Made by a program: the position numbers and the translations under genes. The notes beneath the pieces are model-generated. The model saw nothing but the letters and a program-made list of their open reading frames with translations, was not told where the DNA came from and did no database searches. Shown piece after piece: positions 17,196 through 24,207 of a stretch of 31,384 nt of DNA. Source of the stretch: UBA11164 sp002420085 (GTDB lineage: Bacteria; Pseudomonadota; Gammaproteobacteria; Xanthomonadales; Xanthomonadaceae); NCBI GenBank assembly GCA_031976395.1, contig DALYLJ010000017.1, positions 1 to 31,384 on the forward strand, given 5' to 3'. Position 1 is the first letter of the stretch. Each line of letters opens with the position of its first letter.

Positions 17196-18208
17196 GCGAA
17201 GCACGCTATCGCGTTCGCGTCCTGAGCTCCTACATCATCTCGGACGACGATCTCGCCTATGCCCACATGGGCCGGCGCAACCGCTGGGTCAATGGCTTCG
17301 TGTCGTCCCTGGTGCGCAACCGCTCGGGCCTGCGCGAGTTCGACCTGCAATTCCATCGCACCCCGGCTGACCGGGCCGGCGTCGAAGCTCTGGTCGAACA
17401 ATGGCGGCGCGAGGGCGTGGACCTGGCGATCTGTCCGGGCACCGACTCGGCCCTGCGTCTGGCCGAAGCCAATGACGGCCTGCCGATGATCTATTTCGGC
17501 GCCCATCCGGAGAACAATGGCCTCGAACTGCTCGACCGCGAAGAGATCGTCGGCGTCCGCCTCAACCTGCCGCTGATCTGGTCGCATGCCGACAACTTCG
17601 CCCTGCTCAGGCAGATCATGCCGCGCCTGAAGCGCCTGTACTTCGCGCTCAACATGGCCTCGGAATTCGCCTTCCCGAACGTCCGGGTGGTCTACCGCAC
17701 GTTCCGCGCATCCGGCACCGGCTTCTGGATCCCCGGTGATCATCCCTGCCTGGGTTATCGCAGCGTCGCCTTCCTTGCTGAGCGCGAGGGACTCCAGTAT
17801 TACGAAGGCCCCTACAACCACGCCGACGAACTGGTCGCCGGGCTCGAACAGGCCGATCTCGAAGACGCCGCCCTGGTCGGCTTCAACGACACCGTGCTCA
17901 ACCAGGCCGCCACCGATCGCCTGCTGGAATTCAGCGACCGCCGTGGTGTTCCCCTGGTCTGGGTCAACAACCCCTCGGTGATCGAACGCTACGGTGTCGC
18001 CGATTTCTCCAGCGATTTCGAGGGCGTCGGCCGGATCGTGGGCACCCTGGCGTTGTCCATCCTGCGCGATGGCATCAGCCCAGGCCAACTCGGTCTGCAA
18101 GCCGATCCCGGCGTCCGCCGCACCCTCAACCTGGCCCGTGCCCAGGCACTCGGCTTCGGTCCCTATCCCGAAGACCTGCTGGCCCGGTTCCACACGGTGG
18201 TCCGATGA
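17192..18208 (+). CDS. Leaderless periplasmic-binding-protein-like protein (ABC_sub_bind type)
   Basis: The protein (about 338 residues) resembles the PF04392 substrate-binding family. It has an N-terminal lobe with IISDDD and RWVNGFVSSLV, a middle IVGVRLNLPLIWSHADNFALLRQIMPRLKRL segment, and a C-terminal YGVADFSSDFEGVGRIVGTLALSILRDG segment. Unlike transporter components it has no signal peptide or lipobox: the N-terminus VSEARYRVRVLSSYI leads straight into the first beta-strand. No permease or ATPase gene is nearby. I favour the GTG at 17192 because it gives a GTGA overlap like other junctions here; an ATG at 17183 would add three residues. A cytoplasmic ligand sensor, lipid chaperone or accessory protein is possible. 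The function is unknown. Confidence 0.78.
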   Translation: MSEARYRVRVLSSYIISDDDLAYAHMGRRNRWVNGFVSSLVRNRSGLREFDLQFHRTPADRAGVEALVEQWRREGVDLAICPGTDSALRLAEANDGLPMIYFGAHPENNGLELLDREEIVGVRLNLPLIWSHADNFALLRQIMPRLKRLYFALNMASEFAFPNVRVVYRTFRASGTGFWIPGDHPCLGYRSVAFLAEREGLQYYEGPYNHADELVAGLEQADLEDAALVGFNDTVLNQAATDRLLEFSDRRGVPLVWVNNPSVIERYGVADFSSDFEGVGRIVGTLALSILRDGISPGQLGLQADPGVRRTLNLARAQALGFGPYPEDLLARFHTVVR

Positions 18209-18735
18209 GCGCGATGCGCTACCAACTGCTCGGCCATCACGAAACCCCGGTCCGGGTGCGGTTCGGCGAGGTCGATCCCTACGGCTATCTCTGGCACGGC
18301 CATGCGCTCGCCCATTGCGAAACCGCACGCGCCGATCTCGCCCGACGATTCGGGCTGGCGGCCGGCGACATGCTCGACACCGGGATGATCCTGCCGATGG
18401 TCGAAGCGGTCTGCCTGTGGAAGAACTCCGCCTACGACGACGAGGCCCTGCGCGTGCAGTGCAGCCTGCTGCGCCCAAGCCTGCCGGCGCCGTTCCTGGT
18501 GTTCGTCTATCGCACGGTGCGCGAGAGCAATGGCCAGGAAGTCTTTCGCGGCCGAACCCGACAACTGTTCATGCATCGCGACGGTCGCCTGCTGACCCGG
18601 CTTCCGGACGAGATCCGGCAGCGCCTGGGTACGCTCTGGGATTACCTGCACGGCTGCCCGGTCTGGGACGACGGTGAGCAACTGGTCCAGTCGTTGACCC
18701 GACTCGGAGACTACGATGTCCGCCGTTCCGACTGA
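18205..18735 (+). CDS. 4HBT-type hotdog thioesterase
   Basis: This 176-residue hotdog protein has RFGEVDPYGYLWHGHALAHCETAR at residues 19-42, matching the active-site helix region of 4-hydroxybenzoyl-CoA-type acyl thioesterases; Asp24 is the expected catalytic acid. It overlaps the preceding gene by ATGA and the following flavoenzyme gene by 20 bp. It is a good candidate for hydrolysing the acyl thioester of an intermediate or the end product. The C-terminal 45 residues beyond the core are of unknown role. Confidence 0.85.
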   Translation: MSAMRYQLLGHHETPVRVRFGEVDPYGYLWHGHALAHCETARADLARRFGLAAGDMLDTGMILPMVEAVCLWKNSAYDDEALRVQCSLLRPSLPAPFLVFVYRTVRESNGQEVFRGRTRQLFMHRDGRLLTRLPDEIRQRLGTLWDYLHGCPVWDDGEQLVQSLTRLGDYDVRRSD

Positions 18736-20641
18736 CGCGCTGACCGGGCATTCCGCCGCCGACGCCGAGCGCGTGGACGGCATCACGCGGCCCCCGCTGC
18801 AACGCCTGATCGCCTATCTCGACGGCCCGCATGCCGACCTCAAGGCAGCCATCCGCGATGAACTTGCGCGGCCCGAATACGGCTATCGCTACGACCTGAC
18901 CCGACCCGAGCAGTGCGACCTGATCCTCGAACGCTGTCGCCTGCTGGCACAGCGCCGCTGGGGCGATGCCCTGTTCCCGGACGCCGAGGGTCGCAGCGAC
19001 GTGGTGAGTTTCCTGGCGGCCCTGGAAACGATCGCCATCTCCGATCCCAACCTGCTGATCAAATTCGGATTGCAGTTCGGCCTGTTCGGCGGCGCGATCT
19101 GTTACCTGGGCAATCGCGAGCAGCATCGCCGCTGGTTGCCACAGGTCGCCGACATGCGCCTGATCGGCTGCTACGCCATGACCGAACTCGGCCACGGCTC
19201 CGACATCCGCTCGGTGCGCACGACCGCCCGCTACGACCCGGCCAGCAACAGCCTCACCGTCGATAGCGCCGACCCCTCGGCGCGCAAGCAATTCATCGGC
19301 AATGCCGGACGCCATGCCCGGATCGCCGTGGTCTTCGCGCAACTGATCGTCGAGGATCGCCCGTGCGGCGTGTTCGGCGTGCTGGTGCCGATCCGCGATG
19401 AGGCCGGCAATGCCCTGCCCGGCATCCGGATCGGCGACACCGGCGCCAAGGCCGGCCTGCTCGGCATCGACAACGGCTGGCTGGAATTCGACCAGGTCCG
19501 GGTTCCCGCCGAGAACCTGCTCGACCGCTATGGCACGGTCTCACCGGAACAGGGCTTTCGGGCCAACACCGACGATCCGACTGCCGCGACCCTGCGCTCG
19601 ATGAGCGGGGGCCGGGTGGCCATGGCCCTGGCCGCCCTGAGCGGAGCCAAGGCCGGCCTGACCATCGCCATCCGCCACGCCTACCGACGACGCCAGTTCG
19701 GCCATCCCGAGGAGCGCCGGCTGATCGACTACCCGGTCCACCGCCGCCGGCTGCTGCCCCGACTGGCCGCCGTGTACGCCATGGATGCCCTCGGCAAACA
19801 CGCCATGGCACAGGCCGGGCACAGCAAGCACATGGCCAGCACCGACTTCGAGGAACTGGCTGCCCTGGTCAAGGCATCGGTCACCTGGAATGCCCTCGAC
19901 ATCCTGCGCGAATGTCGCGAAGCCTGCGGCGGCCAGGGCTATCTGGCGCACAACCGGGTCGGCACCTTGCGCGCCGACCTCGACCCGTTGACCACCCTTG
20001 AAGGCGACAACACCCTGCTCTTCCAGTTGGTCGCCAAGAGCCGCCTGCAGGCATTGCAAGCGCGACTCCGCTCGGGCGGCATGACCACGGCGATCCGCGA
20101 GGCCATCGGCCTGCGTCAGGATCGCCTCGGCCTCGCCCTGTCGGCCCGCTTCGCCAGCAGCGAGCGAATCGCCGACCCTAGGTTCGTCCTGCGCCTGCTC
20201 CGCCATCGTGAACAGGCCCTGCTGTGGCGCGCCGCCGGCCGCATCCGCACCGCCCGCGCCGGCCGCCAGGAGATCGATATCCAGACCCCCCTGCTGGATT
20301 TCACCCGCGCCGCCGCCGAGCGACTGACTCTGGAACACTTCACCCGCTCCCTCGCCAGTGCCGATCCGAGCATCCGACCGGCACTGGCCGAACTGTGTGC
20401 CCTGCACGCCGTGTCCTGTCTGGACCAGCACCTGGCCTGGCACCTGCAAACCGGCCTGCTGACCGGTCGCCATGCCCACGCCATCGAGCAGGCCATCGAT
20501 CGCCTCTGCCGCACCATCCAAGCCAACGCCCTCGTTCTGGTCGATGCCTTCGCCATCCCCGATCCCTGCCTGGGCGCACCCATCGCACTCAACACAACCA
20601 AGGAGACCCAGCCATGCCGGTCAACGTCGAAAAACTGCTGA
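18716..20641 (+). CDS. Acyl-CoA oxidase/dehydrogenase-like flavoenzyme
   Basis: This 641-residue FAD enzyme has the FAD/substrate motif CYAMTELGHGSDIRSVRTTA, then a middle domain with GVFGVLVPIRDE and MSGGRVAMALAALSGAKAGLTIAIRHA. The CREACGGQGYL motif follows, and then TLEGDNTLLFQLVAKS, whose Glu is in the position of the catalytic base. The length and the long C-terminal extension (about 450-641) fit the acyl-CoA oxidase branch rather than the ~380-residue dehydrogenases. Oxidases re-oxidise flavin with O2 and form a 2,3-double bond. Here the substrate might be acyl-ACP or acyl-CoA. The reading frame runs 28 bases into the next gene, so its last residues are read out of frame from that gene's start. 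Confidence 0.88.
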   Translation: MSAVPTDALTGHSAADAERVDGITRPPLQRLIAYLDGPHADLKAAIRDELARPEYGYRYDLTRPEQCDLILERCRLLAQRRWGDALFPDAEGRSDVVSFLAALETIAISDPNLLIKFGLQFGLFGGAICYLGNREQHRRWLPQVADMRLIGCYAMTELGHGSDIRSVRTTARYDPASNSLTVDSADPSARKQFIGNAGRHARIAVVFAQLIVEDRPCGVFGVLVPIRDEAGNALPGIRIGDTGAKAGLLGIDNGWLEFDQVRVPAENLLDRYGTVSPEQGFRANTDDPTAATLRSMSGGRVAMALAALSGAKAGLTIAIRHAYRRRQFGHPEERRLIDYPVHRRRLLPRLAAVYAMDALGKHAMAQAGHSKHMASTDFEELAALVKASVTWNALDILRECREACGGQGYLAHNRVGTLRADLDPLTTLEGDNTLLFQLVAKSRLQALQARLRSGGMTTAIREAIGLRQDRLGLALSARFASSERIADPRFVLRLLRHREQALLWRAAGRIRTARAGRQEIDIQTPLLDFTRAAAERLTLEHFTRSLASADPSIRPALAELCALHAVSCLDQHLAWHLQTGLLTGRHAHAIEQAIDRLCRTIQANALVLVDAFAIPDPCLGAPIALNTTKETQPCRSTSKNC

Positions 20642-21678
20642 ACATCCAGGGCAAGCTGTTCGACAACGCCCACAAGGAGCCGACCGAACTGAAATCGCTC
20701 GGCATCGCCATGCGCAAGCGTGGCATCGACACCGACACGCTCTACTGCAATCCCAACTTCATGCTGCTGCCGTTCGCCGACTGCCGGCACCTGTCCCAGC
20801 TCGACAGCCAGCAGATGAGCGTGCTGACCGCAGCCTACTTCGCAGCCGCCTACGCCGAGATCGCCTCCTCGGAAACCCTGGCGCTGCGCTACAACATGGA
20901 AGTGAGCGGCATGGTCTTTCCGACCTATTCCGACCCCTACATGATCCTGTTCAACGAGACCGACGAAGAGTTCGATCACATCATCACCTTCCGCAACGTC
21001 TGCCTGGCCGTGCTCGGCCGCGGTGATGTGATCGGCGTTGATCATTTTCAGCACCTGCGCCCGACCTACGAAGCCTTCGATCGCTACAAGGGCCGCCTGT
21101 GCGCCAATGGCTATGGCGCCATGTACCTGCTGATGCGCTACCTGCTCAATCTGGCACTGAAGCAGCTCGAAGGCTTCATGGCGTCCGGCATCGCGAATGG
21201 CAAGGCCAACCCGCTGGCCCAGGAGATCATCACCGGCCACGCCAACGACGAGGCCCGGCACATGACCACCTCGCTGGAACTCGGTCTCGGCCTGTGGGAG
21301 CGCGCCACCCCGCAATCGCGCGACCTGGTCTCGACCGTGCTGCGCATCTCGATGTACTCGATGATCGACAAGCGCTTCTCGATGAACATCCCCAAGGTCT
21401 GGCATCACGAAGCCAGCCTCGCCGTGCTCGACCGTGCCCGCATGCTGCCGGCCTTTGCCGACTTCCCGCTGTCCTCGGCCGAATTGCGCGCCGCCTGGGA
21501 GCGCGACGGCACCCCGATCCGCAGCAGTGCCGAATTCGAGAATTCCCGGCGCTGGCTGGCCTCGCAGATCGCCCATCTGGCACACCGGATGTCGCTCAAG
21601 CTGATCCCGAGCGGCGAGTCGTTCGAGAACTACCAGGACCACGCCCGTGCCGCCATGCCCCTGGAGTTGGCTTCATGA
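20614..21678 (+). CDS. AurF-like ferritin-fold diiron oxygenase
   Basis: I do not see a close named homologue, but the 354-residue, mostly helical protein has a diiron ligand pattern. It shows Glu82 (or Glu87), the pair Glu119/His122 in DEEFDH, Glu186, and His209/Glu213/His216 in GHANDEARHM. The E-x2-H and H-x3-E-x2-H spacing is that of the AurF-type N-oxygenases (PF11583), which have seven ligands. AurF oxidises an arylamine to a nitro group; other relatives are uncharacterised. I chose the ATG at 20614 because of the AAGGAG ribosome-binding site eight bases upstream. It is coupled to the ferredoxin gene by ATGA. A C-oxygenase or desaturase role is equally possible since no amine source is apparent. 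Confidence 0.75.
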   Translation: MPVNVEKLLNIQGKLFDNAHKEPTELKSLGIAMRKRGIDTDTLYCNPNFMLLPFADCRHLSQLDSQQMSVLTAAYFAAAYAEIASSETLALRYNMEVSGMVFPTYSDPYMILFNETDEEFDHIITFRNVCLAVLGRGDVIGVDHFQHLRPTYEAFDRYKGRLCANGYGAMYLLMRYLLNLALKQLEGFMASGIANGKANPLAQEIITGHANDEARHMTTSLELGLGLWERATPQSRDLVSTVLRISMYSMIDKRFSMNIPKVWHHEASLAVLDRARMLPAFADFPLSSAELRAAWERDGTPIRSSAEFENSRRWLASQIAHLAHRMSLKLIPSGESFENYQDHARAAMPLELAS

Positions 21679-21995
21679 GCGAGGCGGCATCCCCCGAACG
21701 AACGACCGAACTGACCGCCGACGTGGCGGTCCGCATCGGTGATGTCCGGCTGACCGCCCGCCAGGGCCAGCGACTGATCGAACTGTGCGACACCCACATC
21801 ACCCCGCTGCATTTCTGCTGCCGGGCCGGCTCCTGTGGCACCTGCCTGATGCGGGTGCTGGAAGGCGCCGACAACCTCAGTCCGATCACCGACAACGAAG
21901 AGATCCTGCTGCCGGAACTCACCGAAGACCCGGACGCTCGACTCGCCTGTCAGGTCCGCATCCTCGGCCCGATCCACGTGGTTCCGCTGGACTGA
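21675..21995 (+). CDS. [2Fe-2S] ferredoxin (plant/vertebrate type)
   Basis: This 106-residue protein has cluster ligands Cys49, Cys54, Cys57 (C-x4-C-x2-C in CCRAGSCGTC) and Cys92 (RLACQV), the plant-type ferredoxin arrangement, plus an additional Cys48. Its acidic C-terminal half is typical of soluble electron carriers. As the last gene of the operon, overlapping the diiron gene by ATGA, it probably feeds electrons to the Rieske oxygenases, the desaturase and/or the diiron protein. No NAD(P)H:ferredoxin reductase is encoded in the window, so a reductase from elsewhere must supply it. Confidence 0.92.
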   Translation: MSEAASPERTTELTADVAVRIGDVRLTARQGQRLIELCDTHITPLHFCCRAGSCGTCLMRVLEGADNLSPITDNEEILLPELTEDPDARLACQVRILGPIHVVPLD

Positions 21996-21999
21996 CCCC

Positions 22000-22028
22000 A
22001 TCGGGCCGGTGCCTGCCACCGGTCCGAT
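22000..22028 (+). terminator. Strong stem-loop at the end of the oxygenase operon
   Basis: ATCGGGCCGGTG (22000-22011) pairs with CACCGGTCCGAT (22017-22028) over 12 bp, including one G-U pair, around a 5-nt loop. It begins five bases after the ferredoxin stop codon. It lacks a T-tract, so it may be a transcript-end or 3'-stability hairpin rather than a classical intrinsic terminator. Confidence 0.55.
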
Positions 22029-22066
22029 CGCCTCAACCCCGCGCGCACCGGCCGTGCATAAGCCGC

Positions 22067-22072
22067 TATGCT
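22067..22072 (+). promoter_or_regulatory. -10-like box six bases before the response regulator start
   Basis: TATGCT ends six bases before the ATG at 22079, which would place the transcription start at the start codon. No Shine-Dalgarno is visible. The arrangement suggests a leaderless transcript independent of the upstream operon. Confidence 0.45.
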
Positions 22073-22078
22073 TGACCG

Positions 22079-22738
22079 ATGCCGATCCTGCTGATCGCCG
22101 ATGACCATCCGCTGTTTCGCGAAGCGCTCAAGGGTGCCGTCGCGCGTGGCCTCGGCGCTGCCGAAATTCACGAAGCCGCCGATGCCGCTTCGCTGTTCAC
22201 CCTGGTCGAAACGCACCCCGAGGCCGACCTCCTGCTGCTCGATCTGCACATGCCGGGCGCCGAGGGCTTCGGCACGCTCGTGCAATTGCGCAGCCAGCAT
22301 CCGCAATTGCCGGTGATGGTGGTGTCCGCCCACGAACAACCCTCGGTGATCCGACGCGCGCTCGACCACGGCGCCGCCGGCTTCATCCCGAAATCCTCCG
22401 ACAGCGAAACCCTGATCCAGGCCATCCGCAGCGTGCTCGACGGTGACCTGTGGTTGCCGGCCGACCTCGGCGACACCCCTGGCGTCAGCCCCCGCGAGGC
22501 CGACATCGCCGACCGCATCCGCGAACTCACCCCACAGCAACTGCGGGTGCTCAACATGCTCGCCGAGGGCCTGCTCAACAAGCAGATCGCCTACGAACTG
22601 AGCGTCTCCGAAGCCACCGTCAAGGCCCACATGACGGCCGTGCTGCGCAAGCTCGGCGCCAGCAACCGCACCCAGGCCGTGGTCCTGGCCAGCCAACTGA
22701 CCCTCAAACCGCAGCCCCTGCCACCAGACGACGCCTGA
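22079..22738 (+). CDS. LuxR/NarL-type response regulator, CrbR/ErdR-like
   Basis: This 219-residue two-component regulator has a receiver domain (acidic pair Asp8/Asp9, phospho-acceptor Asp55 in LLDLHMPG, Lys105 in GFIPKSS). Its C-terminal LuxR helix-turn-helix spans about 150-205 (LTPQQLRVLNMLAEGLLNKQIAYELSVSEATVKAHMTAVLRKLG). ADDHPLFREALK, GFIPKSSDSETLIQAI, DGDLWLPADL and NKQIAYELSVSEATVKAHM strongly recall CrbR (ErdR/AgmR), partner of the CrbS/MxtR sensor kinase that controls acetate utilisation genes in Vibrio and Pseudomonas. No kinase gene is adjacent. Given acs and a VC_2705-type symporter 3-7 kb away, control of that module is the most likely role. Control of the upstream oxygenase operon cannot be excluded. 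Confidence 0.88.
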   Translation: MPILLIADDHPLFREALKGAVARGLGAAEIHEAADAASLFTLVETHPEADLLLLDLHMPGAEGFGTLVQLRSQHPQLPVMVVSAHEQPSVIRRALDHGAAGFIPKSSDSETLIQAIRSVLDGDLWLPADLGDTPGVSPREADIADRIRELTPQQLRVLNMLAEGLLNKQIAYELSVSEATVKAHMTAVLRKLGASNRTQAVVLASQLTLKPQPLPPDDA

Positions 22739-22840
22739 TGTCCGCCGGTGCGGCGAATCGGACCCGTCTCCGACCATGCCAGCCGGCGATGATTCGCGGT
22801 CGCCAGCCCCTCAGACGCGCACAAGCACCGGCATTGCAGG

Positions 22841-22846
22841 TATCCT
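22841..22846 (+). promoter_or_regulatory. -10-like box eight bases before tyrS
   Basis: TATCCT ends eight bases before the tyrS ATG at 22855, implying a leader of zero to two bases. No Shine-Dalgarno is visible before tyrS. Confidence 0.4.
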
Positions 22847-22854
22847 CCCGCGCC

Positions 22855-24147
22855 ATGGACAACCCACTCATCGCCGACCTTCGCTGGCGCGGTCTGATCG
22901 CCGACTGCACCGACCTCGACGCCCTCTCGCGCCGCCTCGACACCGGCCCGATCGGCCTGTACTGCGGCTTCGATCCAACCGGCGATTCGCTGCATGTCGG
23001 CCACCTGATGGGCCAGCTCACCCTGCGCCGCTTCCAACTCGCCGGCCACCGGCCGATCGCCCTGGCCGGCGGCGCCACCGGCATGATCGGCGACCCCTCC
23101 GGCAAGTCGGCCGAGCGCAACCTGCTCACCCGCGAACAGCTCGCCCACAACGTCGCCCGCATCAAGGACCAGCTCGCCCGCCTGCTCGACTTCGAGGCGG
23201 TCGGCAACCCGGCCCGGCTGGTCGATAACGCCGACTGGATCGGACCGATCAGCTACCTCGAATTCCTGCGCGATGTCGGCAAGCATTTCTCGCTCGGCGC
23301 CATGCTGGCCAAGGAATCGGTGCGCACCCGCATGGACAGCGACGCCGGCATCAGCTACACCGAATTCAGCTACCAACTGCTCCAGTCCTACGATTTCTAT
23401 CACCTGCGCCAGCAACTCGACTGCCAATTGCAGATCGGCGGCTCCGACCAATGGGGCAACATCACCGCCGGAGTCGATTTCACGCGACGCAAGCTGGGCG
23501 CCACGGTCTGGGGCCTGACCTTCCCGTTGATCACCAAGGCCGACGGCAGCAAGTTCGGCAAGACCGAGAGCGGCGCGGTCTGGCTCGACCCCGAGCGCAC
23601 CAGCCCCTATCGCTTCCACCAGTTCTTCCTCAACACCGAAGACGCCAAGGTCGGCGAGTACCTGCGCAAGTTCACCTTCCTGCCGCGTGAAGCGATCGAA
23701 GCGCTCGAACAGGCGCAACTGGCCGACCCCGGCGCCCGACCGGGCCAGCGCGCCTTGGCCCGCGAAGTGACCGTGCTGGTCCATGGCGAAGCCGCCTTTC
23801 AGGCAGCCGTGCGCGCCAGCGAAGTGCTGTTCGGCGGCAGCCTCGATGCCCTCGATCTGGCGACCTTCCGCGATGTCGTCGCCGAACTCGATGGCCGCGC
23901 GCTCGATCGCCAGACGCTGAGCGGAGACGGTGCCAGCCTGACCGATCTGCTGGTGCTGTCCGGCCTGTGTCCCTCCAAGGGCCAGGCGCGCAAGGACATC
24001 GACGGTGGTGGCATTTCGCTCAACGCTGTCCGCTGCACCGACGCCAGCCAGCGGGTATCCGCCGATGCCCTGCTGTTCGGTCGCTATCTGCTGCTGCGCA
24101 AGGGCAGGAAGCATTACGCCCTGCTCGATGCCGGCGACCCACCCTGA
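22855..24147 (+). CDS. tyrS: Tyrosine--tRNA ligase
   Basis: This class I aminoacyl-tRNA synthetase charges tRNA-Tyr. The 430-residue protein has YCGFDPTGDSLHVGHLMG with the HIGH-type motif HVGH at residues 47-50, the tyrosine-specific ISYTEFSYQLLQSYDFYHL, GGSDQWGNI and the KMSKS-equivalent KFGKT at about 233-237. A C-terminal S4-like RNA-binding domain follows (LCPSKGQARKDIDGGGISLN). These features fit the TyrS1 type. I chose the ATG at 22855 by the family N-terminus; the frame is open much further upstream across the response regulator gene, which is an artefact. Confidence 0.97.
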   Translation: MDNPLIADLRWRGLIADCTDLDALSRRLDTGPIGLYCGFDPTGDSLHVGHLMGQLTLRRFQLAGHRPIALAGGATGMIGDPSGKSAERNLLTREQLAHNVARIKDQLARLLDFEAVGNPARLVDNADWIGPISYLEFLRDVGKHFSLGAMLAKESVRTRMDSDAGISYTEFSYQLLQSYDFYHLRQQLDCQLQIGGSDQWGNITAGVDFTRRKLGATVWGLTFPLITKADGSKFGKTESGAVWLDPERTSPYRFHQFFLNTEDAKVGEYLRKFTFLPREAIEALEQAQLADPGARPGQRALAREVTVLVHGEAAFQAAVRASEVLFGGSLDALDLATFRDVVAELDGRALDRQTLSGDGASLTDLLVLSGLCPSKGQARKDIDGGGISLNAVRCTDASQRVSADALLFGRYLLLRKGRKHYALLDAGDPP

Positions 24148-24207
24148 CCATCCCTGCCCAGCGTGCGGCGGCCGACGCGACAGGCCACTCGAACGGACGG
24201 AACGGAC

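Noticed and set aside
10342..21995. Polyketide, non-ribosomal peptide or classical fatty-acid synthase cluster
   Set aside because: No ketosynthase, acyltransferase, ketoreductase, condensation or phosphopantetheinyl transferase gene is present among the genes.
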